This document shows, piece after piece, positions 46,046-56,212 of a stretch of 64,000 nt of DNA. Under the pieces are notes generated by a model. The model ran no database searches, had not been told where the DNA came from, and saw nothing but the letters and a program-made list of their open reading frames with translations. This DNA is from REEB95 sp035934995 (lineage in GTDB: Bacteria > Pseudomonadota > Alphaproteobacteria > ATCC43930 > CGMCC-115725), in the NCBI GenBank assembly GCA_035934995.1, contig DASYXI010000037.1, positions 62,001-126,000 on the forward strand, read 5' to 3'. Numbering within the stretch: position 1 is the first letter of the stretch; every line of letters begins with the position of its first letter. The position numbers were made by a program, and so were the translations under genes.

Positions 46046-46060
46046 GTTCTAGTTTGGTTC
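46046..46060. promoter_or_regulatory. LexA-binding site (SOS box)
   Basis: GTTC (46046-46049), seven bases, GTTC (46057-46060) matches the alphaproteobacterial consensus GTTC-N7-GTTC. It lies about 65 bases upstream of the lexA start, between lexA and the divergent gene at 46171. A second GAAC pair nearby (from about 46008) has a nine-base spacer and does not fit. Confidence 0.85.
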
Positions 46061-46170
46061 CATCTTCGCTGTCAAGCGGGTTTATCCACAGGCGGTGGAT
46101 AATTGGGCGCCGGCCGGGCCGACGGGGGTACCGTGGTAGTCTCGGGCTGAGCCGGAGAGGGGGACATCGC

Positions 46171-46704
46171 ATGCGCCGGTTTGTCATCATCGCGCTCGCC
46201 GCGGTGCTGGTTCTGCCGGCGCCATGGTCGGTCGCCGCGCCCGCCAAGCAATGGCAGGCGGTTCGCTCGGCGGCGGATGGTTTTGCCGCGCTATTTCCGG
46301 GCACGCCCGGACTTAAAGCCGAGCCAGTGCCGAATTCGCATGGCGCGGTGCAGCGAACGTGGCGACTCGACATCAGCGACCACGAAACCTATCAACTCGC
46401 GGTGACGATCTTTCACGGTTACACGTTTCCGCCGCCGACGCTCGACCTCTATGACCACCTGCCTGCTGGCTACGCCGCCAGCAGCCAGAGCCATGTGCGC
46501 ACGCGGCATATGATCGACATCGCCGGCTATCCGGCGGTCGAGGCGATCTTCGACAGCGACGACGGCCACGATTTCCACCATTTGGTCGACGTCCTGATCG
46601 TTGGCGATCACCTCTACATCGTGGCCTCGGGCGGTCGTGGCGCGCACGAGCACGACACCGATGCGCTCAAGTTCCACAACTCGTTCCGCCTGCTGAAGCC
46701 CTAG
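46171..46704 (+). CDS. Secreted protein, unknown function
   Basis: The 177-residue product begins MRRFVIIALAAVLVLPAPWS with a signal peptide cut near VAAPA. The mature domain (WQAVRSAADGFAALFPGTPG, VQRTWRLDISDHETYQLAVT, AGYPAVEAIFDSDDGHDFHH, VDVLIVGDHLYIVASGGRGA) resembles small periplasmic domains that begin with a 'GFxxxFPGxP' pattern in proteobacteria, without known activity. CCGGAGAGGGGG precedes ATG. It shares the lexA intergenic region, so the SOS box could also affect it. Confidence 0.75.
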   Translation: MRRFVIIALAAVLVLPAPWSVAAPAKQWQAVRSAADGFAALFPGTPGLKAEPVPNSHGAVQRTWRLDISDHETYQLAVTIFHGYTFPPPTLDLYDHLPAGYAASSQSHVRTRHMIDIAGYPAVEAIFDSDDGHDFHHLVDVLIVGDHLYIVASGGRGAHEHDTDALKFHNSFRLLKP

Positions 46705-47146
46705 GCGTCGTCGTCCCAGACGAAGGCACTCATCAGCATGCCGATGGTCGTGCCGTCGGACGCCAGCGGCAGGGCCAGAATTTCGCAATTGTGCGGCAGG
46801 TTGTCGGTGACGAATTCCCGCACGCGGCGATAGACGATCGGCGTGCGCCGCTCGATGACTTCGGTGAAATGGCTGCCGGATTGGGACTCTCGTCGACCCA
46901 TTTGCCGGTCATTTCGACGCCGACGCGCTGGGCCAAGCGCGTGGCGTGGATGCGATAGCGAAAACGCAACGGCGCATAGGCGACGTCGAGCAACGACAGG
47001 TTGCCGATCAGGTATTTGAGATCGTGCGGCGTGAAATCGACGCGCGCCGGAAAGGCGCGGGCGCGGCGGCGCGCCTCCCAATCGGCCAGCAGCCGCGTCA
47101 GCCGAGCATCGCGAATGCCAAGGCTCGGCGGGTGGATTTGCAACAT
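46701..47146 (-). pseudogene. PAS-domain protein split by a frameshift
   Basis: The start (MLQIHPPSLGIRDARLTRLL) and the region up to TGKWVDES follow a PAS_5-type protein common in alphaproteobacteria. Around 46890 the sensible sequence moves to another frame: QSGSHFTEVIERRTPIVYRR, VREFVTDNLPHNCEILALPL and ASDGTTIGMLMSAFVWDDDA up to the stop at 46701. The shift is equivalent to loss of one base (or gain of two). Joined, the product would be about 148 residues, so it is either a pseudogene or a sequencing error. Its role, if intact, would be small-ligand sensing. Confidence 0.75.
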
Positions 47147-47200
47147 ACAGCGATAGTCGCCGCCGATGGTTAGCGGCCTCTTAACAGTTGGCGCCGCGGC

Positions 47201-48439
47201 CTAGAGCGCCGCGTTCGGCCTCAGTAGCACGATTTCGACCGCCGCACCCTTCTTGACGGCCGGCGCGTTCGGCGGCCGGATCACCAGGCAGTCGGCGCGC
47301 GCCAGCAGCGACATCATCGACGAATCCTGCTTGTCGAACGGCGTCGCTTCGAGCACGCCGTCGGCGCCGCGCCCGAGCGTCGCGCGGAGATAATCCTGCC
47401 GCCGGTCGTTGGCCGGCAGATCCTTCGCCAGCCGCGCCGTCGGATTGGCCGCGTCCGGCGCGGCAAGGCCTTGCAGCTTGGCAAGCGCCGGCCGCACGAA
47501 AAGCAGCACGCACACCAGCGCCGAAACCGGATTGCCCGGCAGGCCGATCATCGGCGTCGCGCGATATTTTCCGACCATCAGCGGCTTGCCCGGCCGCATC
47601 GCCACCGTCCAGAAATCGAGGCTCAGGCCGTCGGTGCCCAAGGCGCTGCGCACCAGATCGTGCTCGCCGACCGAGGCGCCGCCGGTGGTCAGCAGCAAAT
47701 CGGCGCCGGTCGCGCCGTCGGCGATGGCGCGCAGTGCGTCCGCCTTGTCGGGGGCGATGGGCAGCTGCACCGGCACGCCGCCTTCGCCGGCGATGAAGGC
47801 CGCGAGCGCGATGCCGTTCGAGCTGACGATCTGATTGGAGCCGATCGGATCGCCGGGAAGGACGACCTCGTCACCGGTGGGCAGGATGGCGACACGCGGC
47901 CGGCGATGCACCGACAGCCACGGCCGGTTCATCGCTGCCGCTAATCCCACGTCACACGCGCTCAAGCACGTACCGGCCTTGAGAAGGATGTCGCCTTCGC
48001 GGAAATCGAGACCCGCCGGCCGGATATAGCGTCCCGGCGGCGGCGCTTCCTTGACCACGACCGTATCGCCGTCGCGCTGCGTATCTTCCTGAATCACGAT
48101 GCAATCGGCGCCGTCGGGCACCGGCGCGCCGGTGAAAATGCGCACCGCTTCGCCGGGCCGCAGCGGTTTGCCGTAGGCCTGGCCGGCCGGTGCGCTGCCG
48201 ACGATCTTGAGCTGCGCCGGGACGGTTTTGAGATCGGCGCTGCGCGCGGCGTAGCCGTCCATCGCCGACGCCGGGAAGGGCGGCTGCGTCCGCCGCGCGG
48301 CGACGTCTTCGGCGAGGACGCGGCCGGCGGCGTCGCTCACCGCGACCTGCTCGGCGCCCAGCGGCGCGATCAATGCCAACAGCCGGCGCTTGGCCTCGTC
48401 GACCGCGATCATGCCGGATTTCGCGCCGCCGTCGCTCAT
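47201..48439 (-). CDS. moeA: Molybdopterin molybdenumtransferase MoeA
   Basis: MoeA inserts molybdate into adenylylated molybdopterin. The 412-residue protein contains PPFPASAMDGYAARSADLKT, VRIFTGAPVPDGADCIVIQE, VAILPTGDEVVLPGDPIGSN, LLLTTGGASVGEHDLVRSAL and the Mo-binding KPLMVGKYRATPMIGLPGNP followed by VSALVC. Length is normal. It overlaps moaC by four bases (ATGA), and both follow the trp genes on the minus strand. Confidence 0.97.
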   Translation of the reverse strand: MSDGGAKSGMIAVDEAKRRLLALIAPLGAEQVAVSDAAGRVLAEDVAARRTQPPFPASAMDGYAARSADLKTVPAQLKIVGSAPAGQAYGKPLRPGEAVRIFTGAPVPDGADCIVIQEDTQRDGDTVVVKEAPPPGRYIRPAGLDFREGDILLKAGTCLSACDVGLAAAMNRPWLSVHRRPRVAILPTGDEVVLPGDPIGSNQIVSSNGIALAAFIAGEGGVPVQLPIAPDKADALRAIADGATGADLLLTTGGASVGEHDLVRSALGTDGLSLDFWTVAMRPGKPLMVGKYRATPMIGLPGNPVSALVCVLLFVRPALAKLQGLAAPDAANPTARLAKDLPANDRRQDYLRATLGRGADGVLEATPFDKQDSSMMSLLARADCLVIRPPNAPAVKKGAAVEIVLLRPNAAL

Positions 48440-48918
48440 GGCGCCTCGAAAATGCCCGACTTGCCGCCCGCTTTGTGCACCAGACGGATATCGGAAAGCT
48501 GCATGCCGCGATCAACCGCCTTCAGCATGTCGTAAACCGTGAGCGCGGCAACCGCGACCGCGGTCAATGCCTCCATCTCGACGCCAGTGCGGCCTTTGAG
48601 CTTGCACGTGGCGGTGATGTCGACGGCGTTACGATTCTTGTCGCAGCGCAGATCGACCGTCACCGACGACAGTTCGAGCGGATGGGTGAGGGGCACGAGA
48701 TCGCTGGTGCGCTTGGCGCCCATGATGCCGGCAAGCCGCGCCACCGCGAGCACGTCGCCTTTCTTGACCTTGCCCTTGCGCACCATGTCGAGCGTGGCGC
48801 GCTTCATCGTCACGCTGCCTTTGGCGACGGCGACGCGCTCGGACAATTCCTTGTCCGAGACATCGACCATGCGCGCCGCGCCTTTCTTGTCGAAATGCGT
48901 CAGGCGCGGCTTGCTCAT
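48436..48918 (-). CDS. moaC: Cyclic pyranopterin monophosphate synthase MoaC
   Basis: MoaC closes cyclic pyranopterin in the first stage of molybdenum cofactor synthesis. The 160-residue protein begins MSKPRLTHFDKKGAARMVDV and has KGDVLAVARLAGIMGAKRTS, DLVPLTHPLELSSVTVDL and TGVEMEALTAVAVAALTVYD, all family hallmarks. It overlaps trpC by four bases, so translation is coupled through trpG-trpD-trpC-moaC-moeA. Confidence 0.98.
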   Translation of the reverse strand: MSKPRLTHFDKKGAARMVDVSDKELSERVAVAKGSVTMKRATLDMVRKGKVKKGDVLAVARLAGIMGAKRTSDLVPLTHPLELSSVTVDLRCDKNRNAVDITATCKLKGRTGVEMEALTAVAVAALTVYDMLKAVDRGMQLSDIRLVHKAGGKSGIFEAP

Positions 48919-49721
48919 GCGCGCGCCTCGGCCGGCGCGAATAAGGCGCGCGCGGCCTGCTCGACGTCGCTCTGGCGCAGCAAGGATTCGCCGATCAGGA
49001 ACGCCTTGGCGCCGGCGCGCACGAGGCGCTTCACATCCGCCGGTTTCGCGACGCCACTTTCGCTCACCACCAAACGGTCGCGCGGGATCAGCGGCGCAAG
49101 GGTTTCGGTGGTGGTGATATCGGTCTTGAGCGTCTTGAGATTGCGGTTGTTGATGCCGATGAGCCGCGTCTTGAGCTTGAGGGCACGGTACAGTTCGTCC
49201 TTGTCGTGGACTTCGACCAGCACGTCCATGCCGAGCTCGAAGGCGCGGGCCTCGAGCCCCGCGGCATCGGCATCCATCACCGCCGCCATGATGATCAGGA
49301 TGCAGTCGGCGCCCAAGGCGCGCGCCTCGGTCACCTGGTAGGGGTCCAACATGAAATCCTTGCGCAGCATCGGCAGTTTCACCGCCGCGCGCGCCAGGAC
49401 GAGATGCTCGGGCCCACCCTTGAAATTGGGTTCATCGGTCAGAACCGAGAGACACGTTGCGCCGCCGCGCTCATAGCCGCGCGCCAGCGCCGCCGGATCG
49501 AAATCCGGCCGGATCATGCCGCCCGACGGCGACGCCATCTTGATCTCGGCGATGAGACCGGGATGGCCGGCGGCGGCCGAAGCTTCGAGTGCCTTCAGGA
49601 AGCCGCGCGGCGGCGGCACGCGCTTCACCGCCTGCGCCAGCGCACCGGGCGAGTGCAGCCGCTTGTTGGCGGCGATCTCGGCGCGCTTTTCCGCGCAGAT
49701 TTTCACCAGCACGTCGCTCAT
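48915..49721 (-). CDS. trpC: Indole-3-glycerol phosphate synthase
   Basis: TrpC closes the indole ring in tryptophan synthesis. From ATG 49721 (MSDVLVKICAEKRAEIAANK) it has 268 residues in a TIM barrel with LIAEIKMASPSGGMIRPDFD, LSVLTDEPNFKGG, LPMLRKDFMLDPYQVTEARA, LIGINNRNLKTLKTD and VVSESGVAKPADVKRLVRAG plus FLIGESLLR. It is monofunctional, not fused to TrpF. It overlaps trpD by four bases. Confidence 0.97.
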   Translation of the reverse strand: MSDVLVKICAEKRAEIAANKRLHSPGALAQAVKRVPPPRGFLKALEASAAAGHPGLIAEIKMASPSGGMIRPDFDPAALARGYERGGATCLSVLTDEPNFKGGPEHLVLARAAVKLPMLRKDFMLDPYQVTEARALGADCILIIMAAVMDADAAGLEARAFELGMDVLVEVHDKDELYRALKLKTRLIGINNRNLKTLKTDITTTETLAPLIPRDRLVVSESGVAKPADVKRLVRAGAKAFLIGESLLRQSDVEQAARALFAPAEARA

Positions 49722-50749
49722 GCCGGCACCGTTTCGTTGGTGATCGCCACCATTTTGTCGAGCGCGCGCAGCGCCGCGCCCGACGCGATCGAGTCCGCCG
49801 CTTCTTGCACGCCCGCGCGCAGATCCTTGGCGCGTCCGGCGATAATCAACGCTGCTGCCGCGTTCAGAAGAACGCAATCGCGCAACGGTCCGGTTTCGCC
49901 GGCGAGAATGGCCTTGAGCTTCGCCGCGTTTCCGGCCGGATCGGCGCCCTTGAGCTCGGCGATCTGGGCGCGCGGCAGTCCCGCCATCTCGGGCATAATC
50001 TCGAAGGTTGAAAGCTTGCCGTCCTTCCATTGGGCGACGGATGTTTTGCCGGTCGTCGTGATCTCGTCGAAGCCGTCGCCGTGCACCACCCAGGCATGGT
50101 CGGCGCCGAGCTTGCCCAACACCTCCGCCACCGGCACGACCCATTGCGGCGCGAAGACGCCGACCAATAGACGCTTCACCAGCGCCGGGTTCGACAACGG
50201 GCCCAGCAGATTGAAGACCGTGCGCGTGCCGAGCTCGACCCGTGTCGGGTTCACGTGCCGCGTCGCCGCGTGATAGCGCGGCGCCATCATGAAGCCGATG
50301 CCGGCTTCGCGGATCGCGCGTTCGACCAGCCGCGGATCGGCTTCGATGTTGACGCCGAGCGCCGCCAGGATGTCGGCGGAGCCCGAATGCGACGAGAAGT
50401 TGCGGTTGCCGTGCTTGGCGACATGCGCGCCGGCGCCGGCGACGACGATCGCCGCCGAGGTCGAGACGTTGAAGCTGCCGCGGCCGTCGCCGCCGGTGCC
50501 GACGACGTCGATCGCGTCGGGCGGCGCCGTGATGTGCAGCGCCTTGCTGCGCATGGTGTGGACCGCGGCGGCGATCTCCTCGACGGTTTCGCCGCGCACG
50601 CGCAACGCCATGAGAAAGCCGCCCATCTGCGCCGGCGTCGCGTCGCCCGACATCATGGCGTCGAACGCGCCGGTGGCCTCGGCTTGGGACAGGCGCTCGC
50701 CCGCTGCCAATTTTGCCAGCAGCGCCTTGAAGTCGGCCTTGTCGCTCAT
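49718..50749 (-). CDS. trpD: Anthranilate phosphoribosyltransferase
   Basis: TrpD transfers phosphoribose to anthranilate. The 343-residue protein has the PRPP-binding motif VGTGGDGRGSFNVSTSAAIV, KHGNRNFSSHSGSADILAAL, MMAPRYHAATRHVNPTRVEL and RTVFNLLGPLSNPALVKRLL. Length is typical. It overlaps trpG upstream and trpC downstream by four bases each. Confidence 0.97.
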   Translation of the reverse strand: MSDKADFKALLAKLAAGERLSQAEATGAFDAMMSGDATPAQMGGFLMALRVRGETVEEIAAAVHTMRSKALHITAPPDAIDVVGTGGDGRGSFNVSTSAAIVVAGAGAHVAKHGNRNFSSHSGSADILAALGVNIEADPRLVERAIREAGIGFMMAPRYHAATRHVNPTRVELGTRTVFNLLGPLSNPALVKRLLVGVFAPQWVVPVAEVLGKLGADHAWVVHGDGFDEITTTGKTSVAQWKDGKLSTFEIMPEMAGLPRAQIAELKGADPAGNAAKLKAILAGETGPLRDCVLLNAAAALIIAGRAKDLRAGVQEAADSIASGAALRALDKMVAITNETVPA

Positions 50750-51330
50750 GCGGCGACGCTCTTCGCGGCGGCGAGCGTGAGGAAATTCTTGAGCAGGCGG
50801 TGGCCGCTTTGCGAGGCGATGCTTTCGGGATGGAACTGCACGCCGTGCACCGGCCGCTCGCGATGCTGGAGGCCCATGATGATGCCGTCGTCGGTCTCGG
50901 CCGTGATCGTGAGCGAGGCGGGCAGGCTCGCGCGCTCGACGATCAGCGAATGATAGCGCGTCGCGTCGAACGGATTGGGCAGCCCCGCGAAGACGCCGGC
51001 GTCACGGTGGCGGATCGCGCTCAGCTTGCCGTGCATCGGCACCTTGGCGCGCACCACCTTGCCGCCGAAGGCCTGGCCGATCGCCTGATGGCCGAGGCAG
51101 ACGCCGAGCAGCGGAATGCGCCCAGCCTTGGCGACCAGCTCGAGACAGATGCCGGCGCGGTCGGGGTCACTGGGGCCGGGAGATATAACGATCCCCTGCG
51201 GCTTGAGCGCGAGTGCATCGGCCACCGACAGAGCGTCGTTGCGTTTGACAACGATCTCGGCGCCGAGCTCGCCGAGGTAGTGCCACAGATTGTAGGTGAA
51301 ACTGTCGTAGTTATCGATCAGCAGGAACAT
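50746..51330 (-). CDS. trpG: Anthranilate synthase component II (glutamine amidotransferase)
   Basis: TrpG supplies ammonia from glutamine to TrpE. The 194-residue class I amidotransferase begins MFLLIDNYDSFTYNLWHYLG and has the nucleophile Cys78 in LLGVCLGHQAIGQAFGG, plus the His/Glu pair in VHGVQFHPESIASQSGHRLL. It may also serve as PabA. It is separated from trpE by about 1.36 kb of unrelated sequence, while in many relatives the two are close. Confidence 0.97.
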   Translation of the reverse strand: MFLLIDNYDSFTYNLWHYLGELGAEIVVKRNDALSVADALALKPQGIVISPGPSDPDRAGICLELVAKAGRIPLLGVCLGHQAIGQAFGGKVVRAKVPMHGKLSAIRHRDAGVFAGLPNPFDATRYHSLIVERASLPASLTITAETDDGIIMGLQHRERPVHGVQFHPESIASQSGHRLLKNFLTLAAAKSVAA

Positions 51331-51357
51331 ATCGGGGCCTCGCCGCCGAACTTATAT

Positions 51358-51486
51358 CAGGCCGCACCGGCGCTGTGAAATCGAGTAAACTGGTGCGTTT
51401 CTGGCTGGCTGCGCGCCTTAGAAAAAGCGCACCGGCGGGGGACCGCCCGGTGCCGTGAAACCGGGCCCAGGGGTGCGTGGCTGTGG
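51358..51486. repeat. Imperfect direct repeat with hairpin upstream of trpG
   Basis: A block around 51365-51400 (CTGTGAAATCGAGTAAACTG, then GTGCGT) recurs imperfectly at about 51448-51480 (CCGTGAAACCGGGCCCAGGG, then GTGCGT). Between them GCACCGG/CCGGTGC can form a hairpin near 51430-51452. It may be a degenerate duplication around the decayed gene that follows. Confidence 0.35.
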
Positions 51487-51540
51487 ACGAGACGATCAAA
51501 AAGCGCGACGAGACTTCGCCGCCTGCGCCGCCGCGCGCGC

Positions 51541-51753
51541 GACATCTTCCTCGACGGTGAGGAGGCGGCGATCTCGGTCGACGCCCGCCTGGCGCAGCTG
51601 GTCAACCTCGCGCGCGAACGCGGCAGCGCCATCGCCATCGGGCATGCCCACGATGCGACGCTGGCGGCGCTGCAACGCTGGCTGCCGACGCTGTCGCGCC
51701 AGGGCGTCGTGCTCGTGCCGCTGACGGCGGTGGTCAAAGCACGCGGCAGTTGA
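51541..51753 (+). pseudogene. Divergent polysaccharide deacetylase, C-terminal remnant
   Basis: A 70-codon in-frame piece reads DIFLDGEEAAISVDARLAQL, VNLARERGSAIAIGHAHDAT, LAALQRWLPTLSRQGVVLVP, LTAVVKARGS and stops. This matches the end of the divergent polysaccharide deacetylase (YibQ-like) family, whose full proteins are several hundred residues long. Upstream of it the frame has no start and no recognisable catalytic domain, so most of the gene has been deleted. It lies between trpG and a cupin gene. Confidence 0.7.
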
Positions 51754-51763
51754 GGCCGCGGCG

Positions 51764-52174
51764 CTACTTCGCCGGGATCGACAGCGGCTTGCCGCGGTCG
51801 AGCACCAGCACCGAGATGGAATACGTCATGCTCGACGAGGCGTTGCGCGTCTCGTGCACGAGGCCGGCGGGATTGTGATAGGCCTCGCCGGCCTTCACGG
51901 TCAGGGGCGGCTTACCGTTGAAATAGATGATGCGCAGCGCGCCTTCGGTCACGAGGCCGTATTCGTCGCCGTCATGATAATGGCGGCCGCTGCTGGCATT
52001 GGGCGGCCATTCGACCGAAATCATGGTGGTGGTCTTGCCCGGTACGCCGCTCAACGGCACGTGGTCGAGGAAGACATGTGTCGGAATCGGCTTGGGCTGC
52101 GCGGCCGGCTGCGCGGCGGCGCCGACGGCAAGCAACGCCGCCGCCGCGGCGGCAACGGCAAAGGTTCGAATCAT
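51764..52174 (-). CDS. Secreted cupin-domain protein
   Basis: From ATG 52174 the 136-residue product has a signal peptide (MIRTFAVAAAAAALLAVGAA ... AQ) and a single small cupin barrel with RHYHDGDEYGLVTEGALRII and AYHNPAGLVHETRNASSSM, giving His/His/Glu metal ligands. The substrate is unknown. The start is preceded by GGGGGACCC. A longer frame to 52465 is not supported. It lies between trpE and trpG but is unlikely to be part of tryptophan synthesis. Confidence 0.8.
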   Translation of the reverse strand: MIRTFAVAAAAAALLAVGAAAQPAAQPKPIPTHVFLDHVPLSGVPGKTTTMISVEWPPNASSGRHYHDGDEYGLVTEGALRIIYFNGKPPLTVKAGEAYHNPAGLVHETRNASSSMTYSISVLVLDRGKPLSIPAK

Positions 52175-52232
52175 CTTGGGTCCCCCGGAAAGAAACGCAG
52201 CCATCCACGCCTCCGCGGGCGGCGGTCTGTCG

Positions 52233-52568
52233 TCAGCGCGCAATCGGTCCGCGCACGACCGTGACGCCGGCTTCATTCTCGACCGAGAAATGGAGGTCTG
52301 CCGGCCTGAGCAAGGACGGTTGCTCGCGGATCGTAATGGCGCTTCGCGTGTTGCCGGGTGCTGCCGCGATCGGCACCGGATAGGCCGCTTGGGTCGATGG
52401 ATAAACCCACAGCGGCGCGAACATCGACGTCGATGCCGTGCTGCTTTTCGCAGCCGGCACGTCAATCATCGTGGTCGCGTCGCCTGGCAGTGCGGAACCG
52501 GCGCTGAAAACGAGAGCGCCTAATGCAATGGCCGAAGCCAACACGGCGCGGGCGAAGGTGTGCGGCAT
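52233..52568 (-). CDS. Small secreted protein, unknown function
   Basis: The 111-residue product begins MPHTFARAVLASAIALGALV with a signal peptide, then a short mature part with MFAPLWVYPSTQAAYPVPIA and FSVENEAGVTVVRG. No family is recognised. GGAGG is present just upstream of its ATG, supporting translation. It is on the same strand as trpE and the cupin gene, 119 bases after trpE. Confidence 0.6.
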   Translation of the reverse strand: MPHTFARAVLASAIALGALVFSAGSALPGDATTMIDVPAAKSSTASTSMFAPLWVYPSTQAAYPVPIAAAPGNTRSAITIREQPSLLRPADLHFSVENEAGVTVVRGPIAR

Positions 52569-52687
52569 GAAATCCTCCGTCGCTCGCGCGCGAGTATTGG
52601 GTGATTCGCATTAACCGTCACGCGAAATCCGGCAACGGCCGCGCACTTTCCGTGTCAACCCGGATTTGTCACGAGTCGTGGTGACGA

Positions 52688-54190
<1,503 letters not shown>

Positions 54191-54194
54191 GGCG

Positions 54195-56072
54195 CTACAG
54201 CGCGCGCTGCAGATTGGTCTGGTTGATCTCGACCGGATAGCGCGCGCGCAGCGCCTGCGAGAACTCGCCGAGGAACTCGCTCTGCATTTGCTGCGCCAGC
54301 TGATGCGACAGCGCGTCGACGGTCGCCTTGTCCGCCGCCGGGTTGGCTTTCTGGATGGAAGTGAGCTGCGCGACGACAAAGCCGTCGCCGCCGCCCGCGA
54401 ACGTCGCGGTATTGAGCTTCAAATTGAAGAGCGAGCCGATCAGCGCCGGCGGTACCTTGTTGTTGCCCGAACGCATCACTGGACCGGTGCTGCTGACCAC
54501 GAGCTTGCGCTTGGCGGCGACGGCTTTGAGCGACTGCCCGGCGTTGACCTCGTCGACGATCTGCTTGGCGAGCGTGGCGAGCGCGTCGCTGCGCTGCTGC
54601 GCCTGCCAGAGCGTCACGACCTGGTTGCGCACCTGGTCGAGCGGCGGCACGCCCGACGGCGTCGTCTTGTCGACATGGACAATGAAATAGCCGTCGTCGC
54701 CGAGATCGTCGAGCTCGCTGCTCTGGCCGGGCGCGGTCGAGAAGGCGGCTTGCAGTATCTTGGCTTTCTGTGGCGGCAGGGACGCGGCCTTGCCGTCCGC
54801 GAGATTGCCCTGGACATCGGCGCCGGTGATTGTCGTCGTTTTCATGCCGAACTGCTTCGCCACCGTTGCGAACGTGCCGCCGCCGGCGAGCGCGTCGTCG
54901 ATGTGGTTGGCAAGCTGCGCGATCTGGTCGCCGGCCATGTCGCGCGCGACTTCCTGGCGCAACTTGGTCTTCACTTGGTCGAAGCTCTGCGTCTGCTCGG
55001 GCTTGATCGCGTTGACGCGCACGATGTGCCAGCCGAATGAATCCTGAATCGGCTGCGTCACGGCGCCCTGCTTGGCGGTGAACGTCGCGTCGGCCAGCGC
55101 CTGCGGCAGATCCTGGCGGCGCATCCAGCCGAGATCGAGCGTACTGGCATCTTCGCCGGCGACCGCCTTGGCGACGGCGGCGAACGGCTTGCCGGCGGCG
55201 AGCTGCGCCTCGGCCGCGTCCGCTTTCGCCTTGTCCGGCAGCAGCATCTGCTGGAGCTGCCGCGTCTCGGGCGTGTGGAATTCGTCGAGCCGCGCTTGAT
55301 AAGCGTCCTTGAGCTTGTCGTCCGGCACGTTGATGCCGGCGGCCACGTCGTTGATGGTCAGCGTCGCCAGGGTGAAGTTGCGGCGCTCGGGCGTGCGGAA
55401 CGCGTTGGGATGCTCCTTATAATAGGCGGCGAGGTCCTGCTCCGACGGTTTCGGCGGCGCCGGGGCCGCCGACGGTGGCAGCACAACGACATCGGCGACG
55501 CGGCGTTCGGCTTCGGCGCGATAGATCGCGTCGGCGAGTTCCGTCGGCGGCCGGACGCCTTCGGTCAGCGAAATCGTCAACTCGTCGCGTTCAAGATCGG
55601 AGCGCAGCAACTGTTCATATTGCGCGTCGTTCAGCCGGTTGGCCGCCAGGATCTGGTTATAGACGTTGCGGTCGAATTGGCCGTTGGAGCCGCGGAACGC
55701 CGGATTGTCGACGATCGCCTTGCGCACCGCATCGTTGCCGACGCGGATATTGAGCCGGCCGGTTTCGTCCGCCAGCACCGCGGATTCGATCAGCCGGTTG
55801 AGCGCCGCGTCGACGACGCCGAGCTGCTTCGCCTGTTCCATGGTGAGGCTGGCGCCGCCGTTCGAGCGGCGCAGACGATCGATATCGGCGCGCACCGACT
55901 GTTGCAATTGCGTCGCCGCGATCTGCTCGCCGGCCACGGTCGCGACCGAGGTGTCGACGCTGCGGTTGCGGAAGATGTCGCCGATGCCCCAGATGCCGAA
56001 GGTGACGATCAGTACGCCGAACAGGATCTTGACGACGAGGGAGGTGGCTTTGGAGCGGATGGCTTGCAGCAT
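54195..56072 (-). CDS. PpiD-like periplasmic peptidyl-prolyl isomerase/chaperone
   Basis: The 625-residue protein (ATG 56072, MLQAIRSKATSLVVKILFGV) has one N-terminal membrane anchor (about 10-33), a SurA/PpiD-like N-terminal chaperone region (RNRSVDTSVATVAGEQIAAT, VDAALNRLIESAVLADETGR) and a parvulin (PPIC) domain at about 265-370 (RQLQQMLLPDKAKADAAEAQ, QGAVTQPIQDSFGWHIVRVN). It likely assists folding of exported proteins at the inner membrane. ppiD next to trpE and tpiA is normal for alphaproteobacteria. Confidence 0.92.
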   Translation of the reverse strand: MLQAIRSKATSLVVKILFGVLIVTFGIWGIGDIFRNRSVDTSVATVAGEQIAATQLQQSVRADIDRLRRSNGGASLTMEQAKQLGVVDAALNRLIESAVLADETGRLNIRVGNDAVRKAIVDNPAFRGSNGQFDRNVYNQILAANRLNDAQYEQLLRSDLERDELTISLTEGVRPPTELADAIYRAEAERRVADVVVLPPSAAPAPPKPSEQDLAAYYKEHPNAFRTPERRNFTLATLTINDVAAGINVPDDKLKDAYQARLDEFHTPETRQLQQMLLPDKAKADAAEAQLAAGKPFAAVAKAVAGEDASTLDLGWMRRQDLPQALADATFTAKQGAVTQPIQDSFGWHIVRVNAIKPEQTQSFDQVKTKLRQEVARDMAGDQIAQLANHIDDALAGGGTFATVAKQFGMKTTTITGADVQGNLADGKAASLPPQKAKILQAAFSTAPGQSSELDDLGDDGYFIVHVDKTTPSGVPPLDQVRNQVVTLWQAQQRSDALATLAKQIVDEVNAGQSLKAVAAKRKLVVSSTGPVMRSGNNKVPPALIGSLFNLKLNTATFAGGGDGFVVAQLTSIQKANPAADKATVDALSHQLAQQMQSEFLGEFSQALRARYPVEINQTNLQRAL

Positions 56073-56212
56073 GGTGGAGCCCGAAATGGCGCGCGGATGA
56101 TAGGGGCGGGCGGGTGGCGCCGCAACGCCCAAAGCGCCGCCGTCGACGTCCTGCAGCGGCGCGAGCGGCCGAAAATGGACATGCCGCGGCCCGGATCGCT
56201 ACGATCATCGGC

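Noticed and set aside
51375..51458. A GTG-started 27-codon frame containing RFWLAARL upstream of the deacetylase remnant, considered as a trp leader peptide
   Set aside because: It lies on the strand opposite to trpG, has a single Trp codon, and has no attenuator-like terminator.
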